Shown here piece by piece: positions 6,631 through 13,763 of a stretch of DNA of 14,207 nucleotides. Position 1 is the first letter of the stretch; each line of letters begins with the position of its first letter. The notes below the pieces were generated by a model. The model did not search any database and was not told the origin of the DNA. It saw only the letters and a list, made by a program, of their open reading frames with translations. Origin of the DNA: Bacteroidales bacterium GP1 (lineage in GTDB: Bacteria > Bacteroidota > Bacteroidia > Bacteroidales > Muribaculaceae); contig DAAI01000026.1 in the NCBI GenBank assembly GCA_001701105.1, positions 5,175 to 19,381 on the forward strand. The letters run 5' to 3'. A program made the translations under genes and the position numbers.

Positions 6631-7236
6631 TTAATATCTCCTATGTTTTTTCCGCGCTGCAGTCATTGTCTCTTTAATCCCGCCTGTGGAGATAAAATCA
6701 GCTTCTATTTTTTTAAGTACTTTAGCAAGCATAGCATCTATCTGCCGAATTTGAGTAATTATTATATTGGCTACCGTCTCGTCACTACGCTCCCGCCATT
6801 TGTCTACAAAAACTTTAGGGTCATCATTTTTTATACAGTAATGCCGTGTAGATATTGTCCGAGGGTCATCCACTGGCCATATCTGAAGATTGTTCTGTCG
6901 GAGGAAATCTCCATAGTCTTCTAAAAGTTCGCGTGCCGAGCCACGTGCTACTCCCAATAACTTTATGCATATTTCCGCAGGAACTGTACCATCGCCAGTC
7001 CCTTCCACAATATTTTGCTTACATGATCGGGCCGCTTGACGCATTTGGTCCACTGTCCGCGAGCCATAAGGTAAAGCCCGCTGGATAAATAATTCTGTGA
7101 CATCACAAATAATAACAGACTTTCTATACACATTCCAATTTGAATAATCTCCCGCTATTTTAGAAAAGAATCCATTATAATGTGTGGGAATGTTATAGAA
7201 CCCTGTGAGACAATAAGCGATTTCCCGGATGCTCAC
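6631..7236 (-). CDS. Four-helix bundle protein (S23 / rRNA intervening-sequence protein family)
   Basis: 201-aa member of the four helix bundle family (TIGR02436-like) first noticed in rRNA intervening sequences; the biochemical role is not established. The core pattern is seen from residue 34: WNVYRKSVIICDVTELF, then YGSRTVDQMRQAARSCKQNI at 57-76, VEGTGDGT, and IKLLGVARGSARELLEDYGD at 91-110, with a further long C-terminal helix (about 150-180). The 33 residues before the family core and a basic end (AARKKHRRY) are unusual additions. The start is GTG at 7236, chosen because it overlaps the thyA stop as GTGA; no in-frame ATG precedes the core. The gene is visibly richer in A+T than thyA and recA around it, which suggests later acquisition. 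It is the last gene of the pyrG-yidC-thyA unit by position. Family call is good; start and function are uncertain. Confidence 0.82.
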   Translation of the reverse strand: MSIREIAYCLTGFYNIPTHYNGFFSKIAGDYSNWNVYRKSVIICDVTELFIQRALPYGSRTVDQMRQAARSCKQNIVEGTGDGTVPAEICIKLLGVARGSARELLEDYGDFLRQNNLQIWPVDDPRTISTRHYCIKNDDPKVFVDKWRERSDETVANIIITQIRQIDAMLAKVLKKIEADFISTGGIKETMTAARKKHRRY

Positions 7237-8027
7237 ACCGAGATAGGGGCTTTGATGGCAGGGTAGGGGTCGTAGTCGGTAAGGGTAAAATCGGAATAAT
7301 TAAAGGAAAAAATATCTTTCACATCGGGGTTGAGCTCCATCCCGGGCAATGCACGCGGAGTGCGGCTAAGTTGCTCCTTCACCTGATCAAGATGATTGAG
7401 ATAGATATGCGCATCGCCGAGAGTGTGAATAAAATCGCCGGGCTTGAGGTTGGCGCATTGTGCCATCATCATGGTAAGCAGGGCGTAGGAGGCGATATTG
7501 AAAGGAACGCCGAGGAAGGTGTCGCCGCTGCGTTGGTAGAGTTGGCATGAAAGCCTTCCGTCGGCCACATAGAATTGGAAGAAAGCATGGCATGGAGGCA
7601 GGTTCATGTTTCCGAGGTCGGCCACATTCCATGCCGACACAATGATTCGCCTCGAATCAGGATTGTGGCGGATATCATCGAGCGCCTGCGTGATCTGGTC
7701 GACATGGCCTCCGTTGTAGTCGGGCCATGACCGCCACTGGTAGCCGTAAATATGCCCGAGGCTCCCGTCGGGGTCGGCCCATTCGTTCCAGATCCTCACT
7801 CCGTTATCCTGAAGATATTTCACGTTTGTATCACCTTTAAGGAACCACAGCAACTCATGGATGATACTCTTGAGATGGGTTTTCTTTGTGGTCACCAGCG
7901 GAAACCCTTCGGAAAGGTCGAAGCGCATCTGATAGCCGAATGTGGAGATTGTGCCGGTGCCGGTGCGGTCGTGTTTCACTGTGCCATGATCGAGGATATG
8001 GTGAAGAAGGTCGAGGTATTGTTTCAT
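7233..8027 (-). CDS. thyA: Thymidylate synthase ThyA
   Basis: Converts dUMP to dTMP with methylene-tetrahydrofolate. The 264-aa product has the same length as the E. coli enzyme and the same numbering: R21 in DRTGTGT, the nucleophile C146 in LPPCHAFFQFYV, R166 in CQLYQRSGD, N177 in FLGVPFNIASYALL, and the H-Y region at 207-209 (HIY). The start is ATG 8027 (MKQYLDLLHHILDHG). The frame is open for 29 more codons, but these overlap the preceding gene in another frame and are not homologous. The ATG overlaps the TGA of the upstream 4Fe-4S gene as ATGA, indicating translational coupling, and the stop overlaps the next gene as GTGA. In Bacteroides, as I recall, thyA is usually followed by folA (dihydrofolate reductase); here a four-helix-bundle gene takes that place. 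Confidence 0.98.
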   Translation of the reverse strand: MKQYLDLLHHILDHGTVKHDRTGTGTISTFGYQMRFDLSEGFPLVTTKKTHLKSIIHELLWFLKGDTNVKYLQDNGVRIWNEWADPDGSLGHIYGYQWRSWPDYNGGHVDQITQALDDIRHNPDSRRIIVSAWNVADLGNMNLPPCHAFFQFYVADGRLSCQLYQRSGDTFLGVPFNIASYALLTMMMAQCANLKPGDFIHTLGDAHIYLNHLDQVKEQLSRTPRALPGMELNPDVKDIFSFNYSDFTLTDYDPYPAIKAPISV

Positions 8028-8848
8028 GCTTTGTCTGCTTTTTTGACGCGTGATAGAAGTGGTGATGCAGGACGGTTGCGGTTTACCTGCATCTTGATAG
8101 CCTGATCCGGACATTTGGCGATACAGTCAAGGCATCGGACGCATCGGGAATTATCGATATACCGGCTCACCACCTTAATGCACGAGGACCGGCATATATC
8201 TTCGCAGAGGCCACACGAAGAGCATTTGTCGCGGTCGATGTCAAGATGATAGATGGAATTATTGGCAATAAATCCCAGTCCTACGCCTACGGGGCAGTAG
8301 TCCGTGCAGAATCTGCGTCCATAGAAAAGCGACAACACCGCAATGAATATCACGGCAAGAATCCCCCCGGCTATTCCAAAGAGAGAACCAAGGCCGATGG
8401 TGGCCCAGGTAGAGGAGATGGCGTCCGGATTAATTATGGCGCAGATGTTCCTCATGATGTTCCAGGGCTCGATTAGGAATGGAATCACGAAGATGCCGAG
8501 GATCACACAAAGAATGTAGATCCAAAGGATATGCACCGAGAGTTTCGACCTATGCCGGTAGGAGAATGGCTTGGCAAGCGAGGGAAGCTTGTTGCGGATC
8601 CGCAGGAAAAAATCGGATATTGTGCCGATGGGGCATATCGTGGAGCAATAAATCCGTCCGAAAAGAAAAGTCACCACAATCCATACGAGAGTAGCCCCGG
8701 CAGTGGCCGAGAGCGCCGACAGCACTATCTGCAGCCGGGCAACCGGCATGGTAATCGCAGCAGCCTTTCCCACCATGGTCAAGCATATCACGCTGGCCGC
8801 CAAAAAGATGGCGGCCAAGACTATGCGGATTATTCGGAGGCTCTTCAT
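8024..8848 (-). CDS. NapH/CcoG-like membrane 4Fe-4S protein
   Basis: 274-aa integral membrane iron-sulfur protein, a predicted electron carrier. Hydrophobic segments at about 7-27, 40-63, 106-126 and 150-175 suggest four membrane helices. Two CxxxCP motifs of the polyferredoxin/NapH type follow glycine-arginine turns: FGRIYCSTICPIG (C68, C72) and YGRRFCTDYCPVG (C181, C185). The C-terminal domain carries two ferredoxin motifs: C209-x2-C212-x2-C215-x3-C219 (with an extra C223 and no proline after it) and C236-x2-C239-x2-C242-x3-C246-P. No heme or molybdenum partner genes are near; it sits 24 bp after yidC and overlaps thyA by 4 bp, so its redox partner is not revealed by context. Start ATG 8848 gives MKSLRIIRIVL, a reasonable first helix. 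Family membership is clear from the cysteine pattern; the physiological reaction is unknown. Confidence 0.85.
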   Translation of the reverse strand: MKSLRIIRIVLAAIFLAASVICLTMVGKAAAITMPVARLQIVLSALSATAGATLVWIVVTFLFGRIYCSTICPIGTISDFFLRIRNKLPSLAKPFSYRHRSKLSVHILWIYILCVILGIFVIPFLIEPWNIMRNICAIINPDAISSTWATIGLGSLFGIAGGILAVIFIAVLSLFYGRRFCTDYCPVGVGLGFIANNSIYHLDIDRDKCSSCGLCEDICRSSCIKVVSRYIDNSRCVRCLDCIAKCPDQAIKMQVNRNRPASPLLSRVKKADKA

Positions 8849-8872
8849 GGCGGAGAGAAGGTTTCGCAGAGG

Positions 8873-10960
8873 TTATCGGCGCCCCTGCTTCTTCTGCTGC
8901 TCGCGGAGCATGGCCTGCTGCTGACGCTGCATCTCCTCGAGACGCGACATAAAGCCTGATTTCTTGCGTGGCTTCTTGGCATTCTCCGCCATCTGCTTCC
9001 GCACTGCGTCTTCCTTGATGATGAAGCGGAATGAATATGTCTGGAGAATGGTGATCAGGAGCGATACGAAATAGTAATAAGAGAGGCCTGCGGCATAGTT
9101 GTTGAAGAAAATCATGAAGAACACCGGCATCAGGTACATCATCCATTTCATTCCCGGCATGGTATTGGCCTGGGTCTGATTGTTAAGATAGGTGTAAAGA
9201 ATGTTGGTGGCCGTCATCAGGAGGCAGAACAGCGATATATGGTTTCCGAAATATTTTGTCACCAATGGAATGTTGCCGCTCCAGGAGATTATGGCGTCGG
9301 GGGCAGAAAGGTCGTGGGCCCATAGGAAGCTCTGTCCGCGCAATTCGATGCAGCTCGGGAAGAAGGCGAACATGGCGAAGAGAATCGGCATCTGCAGCAG
9401 CATCGGCAGGCATCCCGACATCGGATTGGCTCCGGCTTTATTGTAGAGTGCCATTGTCTTCTGTTGGCGTGTCATGGCATTCTCCGTGCCTGGATATTTA
9501 TCGTTGATAGCCTTTATATCCGGGGCCAGCAGGCGCATCACGGCCTGCGAGCGATAGCTCTTGTAGGTGAGCGGGAAAAGAATAAGCTTGATAAAGATAG
9601 TGAGGAGAAGAATGATGATGCCATAGTTGGAAATGAATTTTCCTAAGAAATTGAATACCGGGATCACGATACCCGTATTTATCCAGCGGAAGATGCTCCA
9701 GCCGAGCGGAATCATGCGCGTGAGGCGAAGATCTTCTCCGGCATCGATAGTCTTGTCAAGACTTGAGAGAAGGGGATATAGATTAGGACCGAGGTAGAGA
9801 GAGAAGGTCACCGGATTCGGTGTCTGCCAGTCGTAGCCGCTTACCTGAGCTTCGGTCTGGAAATTCTTCAGATATTCATTGCCGTTGAGCACGGTGGATT
9901 TGAAGTCGGCTGTGTCGAAATTGGAGTGGGCTACGATCACGGATGAGAAGAATTGATTCTTGAAGCCTATCCACCGGATCTTGGATTTCCTGTCCTCCGT
10001 GTCGTTCTTATTCTCGCTAAGATTTTCCACGGAGCCTCCTGCATACTTGTAATAGAGCGCGGAGTTGCGTTCTTCGAACATCCGGCCCTTTTCCTGGCGT
10101 TTCAGATCCTGACTCCATGAGAAGCCGAGGTTGCGGTTGTTGCTCTGCACGATCGAGGCCATGTTCTGTTGCACCACGCGCATCTTGACTACATATGAGT
10201 CGCCCTTGGGCAATGTATATTCAATGCCCCAGAAAGTCTGCGGGTCGAAGTCGAGTGCCATCAGGACTGTAGAGTCCGTAAGCTGCCGGGGGGTAAAATA
10301 GAGCATAGCGGTCTCCACCGGCGAAGGGAGAGGGAGCTGAAAGTTGAAGCTGTTTTTGTCGCCTTCAAAGAGCACTACAGGATGCTTCGTCCTGTCGGTC
10401 TCATCGGGATTATATTCGGAGTCATATTTTTTCAGGCGTGCCCTGGATATGGAGCCTGACCGGGTATTGAAGTCGAGGGCAAGGACGTCGTTCTCGAGCT
10501 TGAGTGATTTATCGGTGCCGGATAGAAAGCGGGCAAACCGGCCGTACTTCCCAAGGGCAATGCTCTCGTCGCGCACCATCTCGATGGCCTTTCGCTGCTG
10601 CGCGAGGGTCATGACTGTGGTGTTGCCGTTGGCAACGTCTATCCAGTCGAGGTTGCGGCCTTCCACTGTAACGGTGCCTGTGATTTCGCCGTTAAGAAGC
10701 GTGAGGTTGACGCCGTTCTGGTTGATTACGGTTGCTGACGGATTGATGCTGTCGCGTCGGCCATAGTCGGAGATATTTTTGATAAGCCAGTCGCGTTCGG
10801 TGGCGGTCAGCGAATCAAGAGATAATTTTACCGGCGCTTCCGCGGTGGTCTCCGGTGATTCCACCGGCTGCTGGGTGTTCTGCTCTTTCGGCGATAGCCA
10901 CATGAACAGTACGAATACGAGGCACATCAGCAGCAGGGCGTTCAGTGTATTTTTGTCCAT
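8873..10960 (-). CDS. yidC: Membrane protein insertase YidC
   Basis: Inserts and folds inner-membrane proteins, alone or with SecYEG. 695 aa, somewhat longer than other Bacteroidota YidC proteins as I recall them. Order: first membrane helix at 7-22 (LNALLLMCLVFVLFMWL), a large periplasmic domain to about 420, then the conserved insertase core: helix at 441-465, the groove arginine R476 in MRLLAPDIKAINDKYPG, GANPMSGCLPMLLQMPILFA at 510-529, and helices near 575-590, 605-620 and 626-645. The C-terminal tail (655-695) is very basic and glutamine-rich (KKPRKKSGF, then EEMQRQQQAMLREQQKKQGRR), as in YidC proteins that contact the ribosome. ATG 10960 gives a clean N-terminal anchor. It lies 39 bp after pyrG and 24 bp before the 4Fe-4S gene, all on one strand. 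Confidence 0.97.
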   Translation of the reverse strand: MDKNTLNALLLMCLVFVLFMWLSPKEQNTQQPVESPETTAEAPVKLSLDSLTATERDWLIKNISDYGRRDSINPSATVINQNGVNLTLLNGEITGTVTVEGRNLDWIDVANGNTTVMTLAQQRKAIEMVRDESIALGKYGRFARFLSGTDKSLKLENDVLALDFNTRSGSISRARLKKYDSEYNPDETDRTKHPVVLFEGDKNSFNFQLPLPSPVETAMLYFTPRQLTDSTVLMALDFDPQTFWGIEYTLPKGDSYVVKMRVVQQNMASIVQSNNRNLGFSWSQDLKRQEKGRMFEERNSALYYKYAGGSVENLSENKNDTEDRKSKIRWIGFKNQFFSSVIVAHSNFDTADFKSTVLNGNEYLKNFQTEAQVSGYDWQTPNPVTFSLYLGPNLYPLLSSLDKTIDAGEDLRLTRMIPLGWSIFRWINTGIVIPVFNFLGKFISNYGIIILLLTIFIKLILFPLTYKSYRSQAVMRLLAPDIKAINDKYPGTENAMTRQQKTMALYNKAGANPMSGCLPMLLQMPILFAMFAFFPSCIELRGQSFLWAHDLSAPDAIISWSGNIPLVTKYFGNHISLFCLLMTATNILYTYLNNQTQANTMPGMKWMMYLMPVFFMIFFNNYAAGLSYYYFVSLLITILQTYSFRFIIKEDAVRKQMAENAKKPRKKSGFMSRLEEMQRQQQAMLREQQKKQGRR

Positions 10961-10999
10961 TATCGGTTATATTTTTGCGGTCGGCATCTTATGCCGTTG

Positions 11000-12622
11000 T
11001 TATTTGCTGTTGTTCTTCTCATCGCTGTAAGCTATGGCGGCTTTTACGAATGAGATAAAGATGGGATTGGGATGAAGCACCGTCGATGAATATTCCGGAT
11101 GGTATTGCGTGCCTATGAACCATCGCTTTTCCGGAATCTCGACCACCTCCACAAGGCCGGTATCAGGATTGCGTCCCACGCATTTCATCCCTTTTCCCTC
11201 GAATGCTTCGCGATAATCATCGTTGAACTCAAATCTATGACGGTGCCGCTCCATGATGTCGGTAGCGCCATATGCCTCTGCAGCCTTTGATCCATCGTCG
11301 AGCACGCATTTATACGCTCCGAGACGCATCGTGCCCCCGAGATTCGAGATGCTTTTCTGCTCCTCCATGAGGTCGATCACATTGTATGGGGTATGCGTAT
11401 CCATTTCCGTGGAATTGGCATTCTCCATTCCGAGCACATTCCGGGCGAACTCAATCACCATGCACTGCATTCCGAGGCAGATGCCGAAAGTGGGGACATC
11501 ATGCTCGCGACACCATTTCAGAGCGTCGAATTTCCCCTCTATACCCCGATGTCCGAAGCCCGGCGCTATTATGACACCATCCATCGGCGAGAGCTTTTCT
11601 TCGGCATTCGCAGCGTTCAGCTTCTCGGAATGGATATACACGATCTCGACCTTATGGTCAAGATAGGTGGCCGCTTGCATCAGGCTTTCGCATATCGATT
11701 TATAGGCATCCTGCAGTTCGACGTATTTTCCCACGAGGCCGATCTTTACCACTTTCTCGGCATTGGCCAGTTTGTGCAGGAAGAGATTCCAGCGGGTGAG
11801 GTCGGGTTCCGGGCCCTCCTCCACTCCGGTGAGCTTCAGCACCATCTGATCCAGTCCCTGCTCATGCATCCGCAGCGGCACCTGATAGATGGTGGGCTGA
11901 TTGAGGCTTTCTATCACTGCCTCCGGTGCAACGTTGCAGAACTGGGCCACCTTCCGGCGCATCGAGGCCGGCAATTCTTTCTCGGTGCGCAACACGAGGA
12001 TGTCAGGCTGGATGCCGACGCTCTGCAGCTGCTTCACGCTATGCTGCGTGGGCTTCGTCTTAAGCTCTCCCGCGGCCTTCAGGTAAGGCACATATGTGAG
12101 ATGGATGAAGAGGGCATTGCGGCCAAGTTCCCATTTCAGCTGGCGCACTGCCTCAAGGAATGGCGTCGACTCGATATCGCCTACCGTGCCTCCGATCTCC
12201 GTTATTACAAAATCGTAATTGCCGGTATTGCCTAATATCTTCACGTTGCGCTTTATCTCATCCGTGATGTGCGGGATTATCTGAACGGTCTTTCCAAGAT
12301 AATCGCCATGACGCTCCTTATCGATTACGGTCTGGTAGATGCGGCCGGTGGTAACATTATTGGAGCGGGTGGTGGAAATGTCGGTAAACCTCTCGTAGTG
12401 GCCGAGGTCGAGATCGGCTTCATGGCCGTCGACGGTGACATAGCATTCCCCGTGTTCATAGGGATTCAAGGTTCCCGGGTCGATATTGATGTATGGGTCA
12501 AATTTTTGGATAGTTACCCGGTAGCCACGGCTCAACAGCAACCGCGCCAGCGAACTCGATAGGATTCCTTTCCCTAAGGAAGACACCACTCCGCCTGTGA
12601 CGAAAATATATTTTGTCTCCAC
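11000..12622 (-). CDS. pyrG: CTP synthase PyrG
   Basis: Makes CTP from UTP, ATP and glutamine. About 540 aa, normal length. Synthetase domain: ETKYIFVTGGVVSSLGKGI at the N-terminus with the P-loop, DPYINIDPGTLNPYEHGE, and EIGGTVGDIES. Glutaminase domain: oxyanion strand IIAPGFGHRGIEGK, nucleophile Cys in FGICLGMQ (about residue 385), and the His-Glu of QYHPEYSS near the C-terminus. There is no ATG. I choose GTG at 12622, which gives (M)ETKYIFV and matches the family N-terminus; a TTG at 12631 would add three residues (MQNV). It heads the probable pyrG-yidC-FeS-thyA operon and has an excellent promoter about 60 bp upstream. Confidence 0.97.
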   Translation of the reverse strand: METKYIFVTGGVVSSLGKGILSSSLARLLLSRGYRVTIQKFDPYINIDPGTLNPYEHGECYVTVDGHEADLDLGHYERFTDISTTRSNNVTTGRIYQTVIDKERHGDYLGKTVQIIPHITDEIKRNVKILGNTGNYDFVITEIGGTVGDIESTPFLEAVRQLKWELGRNALFIHLTYVPYLKAAGELKTKPTQHSVKQLQSVGIQPDILVLRTEKELPASMRRKVAQFCNVAPEAVIESLNQPTIYQVPLRMHEQGLDQMVLKLTGVEEGPEPDLTRWNLFLHKLANAEKVVKIGLVGKYVELQDAYKSICESLMQAATYLDHKVEIVYIHSEKLNAANAEEKLSPMDGVIIAPGFGHRGIEGKFDALKWCREHDVPTFGICLGMQCMVIEFARNVLGMENANSTEMDTHTPYNVIDLMEEQKSISNLGGTMRLGAYKCVLDDGSKAAEAYGATDIMERHRHRFEFNDDYREAFEGKGMKCVGRNPDTGLVEVVEIPEKRWFIGTQYHPEYSSTVLHPNPIFISFVKAAIAYSDEKNNSK

Positions 12623-12679
12623 GTTCTGCAAAAATTATTAAAGTGACCGCACTTGAAACGCGCAGGCACTATTCCGGTA

Positions 12680-12711
12680 CAAAGTTACACCAAAATCCCC
12701 TAACCGCCAAA
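12680..12711 (-). promoter_or_regulatory. pyrG promoter, perfect Bacteroidota consensus
   Basis: Minus strand: -33 TTTG (12711-12708), exactly 20 bp, then -7 TAACTTTG (12687-12680), both perfect matches to TTTG/TAnnTTTG of the Bacteroidota primary sigma factor. Transcription should start near 12673, giving a leader of about 50 bases before the GTG start of pyrG and probably serving the whole five-gene unit. Confidence 0.85.
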
Positions 12712-12729
12712 TTAAATTTCAACCCCGCA

Positions 12730-12755
12730 CTCCCAAATTTGCTCCCAAATTTGCT
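12730..12755. repeat. Tandem 12-bp repeat with two CAAATTTG palindromes upstream of the pyrG promoter
   Basis: CTCCCAAATTTG occurs twice back to back (12730-12741 and 12742-12753), followed by CT, the first two bases of a third copy. Each unit holds the 8-bp palindrome CAAATTTG (12734-12741 and 12746-12753). The repeat ends about 19 bp upstream of the -33 box, a position fit for a regulator site; binding is inferred only. Confidence 0.6.
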
Positions 12756-12859
12756 GAATGGGAATAATCGGAGGAATACCGGTTATTATCGAGCGGAAAC
12801 AGCGCGGTCAATCGCCATCCTTTACCGAAGACTGACAAAAATAGCCGAACATAGCTTCA

Positions 12860-12878
12860 GACGCACGGCCCGTGCGTC
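12860..12878 (-). terminator. Hairpin after the acyltransferase gene, possible terminator
   Basis: Perfect 7-bp stem GACGCAC/GTGCGTC around GGCCC, 33 bp after the stop of the acyltransferase. A T-rich tract on the minus strand comes only 17 bases later, so termination at this hairpin is plausible but not a clean match. The rest of 12632-12911 holds the pyrG promoter and tandem repeat and no gene that I can see. Confidence 0.4.
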
Positions 12879-12911
12879 CTTACTTTCATATAACATTGGC
12901 AAGAACGCCGT

Positions 12912-13748
12912 TTACAACGGGGGGATGGGGAGAGGAGAGTCGGGGTTATGGACGAGGTGACGAATTATGGCGGCAAGCTGCGTGGGGGTGTAGCCGGAGT
13001 CGCGCAGCTTCTCCCAGACAATAGGCTTGAAGAAGCGGACGCTGAACGTCTTTCCTTTAGCCGCAAGAAGTTCTGCCGGTAGTAGCACTTGCTCGATGTT
13101 GAATTTCACGCCCAGGCGGGTACGCCATTTGCTGGTGTTATAGAACCGGTGACGGTTAACTCCCTCGAAGCGGATTGGGATTATGTCGCGGTGATATTCA
13201 ATGGCCTTGGAGATGAATGATTTCTGCCATTCAAGGTCGGCGATGCGATTTTTGCCGTCGGCGCGGGAGCATAATCCCGCCGGGAATATGATAATCTGTC
13301 CGGTGCCTTCATATGCCCGGGCGATGGATGCTGCCGCGGCACGCCCTTGTGCCCCGAATTTATTGATGGGGAGAAACACGGGTCGCAACGGCTCCACTGC
13401 CATCAGCATATCGTTGACAAGGAATTTGATGTTCTCGTCGCCATAAATCCCTCCAAGAATCTTGATCAGCCCTATTCCGTCGAGTCCTCCGAGAGGATGA
13501 TTTGAGGCGAAGATGTATCTCCCCTCGCGAGGAATATTTTCCAGGCCCTCCACATTTAGATGAATGTCGAGATAATCATACAAAGCCTCGGCAAAGGCAG
13601 TGCCTTCGGCCGGGGCTGTGGCATCGAGCGCATCGTTGAGCTCGTCCTGACGCACGAGCCTCTCCAGCGTTGATATTAGAAATCCCGGAATCATATTGCC
13701 GTGAGGCACACGGCTGCGAAGGATCTTGTTAAGGTCTATCTTCTCCAT
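12912..13748 (-). CDS. PlsC-like lysophospholipid/amino-lipid acyltransferase
   Basis: 278-aa cytoplasmic-face acyltransferase of the PlsC superfamily, expected to move an acyl chain onto a lysolipid or amino-acid lipid. Visible motifs: motif I SNHPLGGLDG, where H84 and D90 are separated by five residues instead of the usual four (HX5D); PVFLPINK at 123-130 (motif II area); FPAGLCSR at 155-162 (motif III, FPxG); and IIPIRFEGVN at 189-198 (motif IV). No membrane helix is evident. Bacteroides homologues with the HPLGGLD signature are often labelled glycerol acyltransferase or hemolysin; one candidate role is the O-acyltransferase step of glycine-lipid synthesis (GlsA), but I cannot confirm this and no GlsB partner is in view. 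ATG 13748 is 15 bp after the obgE stop, so the two are co-transcribed. Confidence 0.8.
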   Translation of the reverse strand: MEKIDLNKILRSRVPHGNMIPGFLISTLERLVRQDELNDALDATAPAEGTAFAEALYDYLDIHLNVEGLENIPREGRYIFASNHPLGGLDGIGLIKILGGIYGDENIKFLVNDMLMAVEPLRPVFLPINKFGAQGRAAAASIARAYEGTGQIIIFPAGLCSRADGKNRIADLEWQKSFISKAIEYHRDIIPIRFEGVNRHRFYNTSKWRTRLGVKFNIEQVLLPAELLAAKGKTFSVRFFKPIVWEKLRDSGYTPTQLAAIIRHLVHNPDSPLPIPPL

Positions 13749-13763
13749 CTGGCATCCAAAGAA

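Noticed and set aside
8028..8114. Longer thyA start at 8114
   Set aside because: It overlaps the coding end of the 4Fe-4S gene in another frame, and ThyA homologues begin at MKQYLDLL (8027), where there is an ATGA overlap.
8550..9146. 198-codon minus-strand frame across yidC and the 4Fe-4S gene
   Set aside because: It is a different frame over the 3' end of yidC and the 5' end of the iron-sulfur gene, both of which are clearly real; His- and Ala-rich composition typical of a shadow.
11393..12235. 280-codon plus-strand open frame opposite pyrG
   Set aside because: It is antisense to the conserved CTP synthase frame and has no family features; a long shadow ORF caused by codon bias.
12904..12935. 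G-rich tract at the acyltransferase 3' end as a regulatory G-quadruplex
   Set aside because: The G runs are interrupted and lie on the non-coding strand of the Pro-rich C-terminus (SPLPIPPL), which explains the composition.
12613..12960. 115-codon plus-strand frame between pyrG and the acyltransferase
   Set aside because: It covers the pyrG promoter and tandem repeat and runs into the acyltransferase antisense strand; no sign of a real protein.
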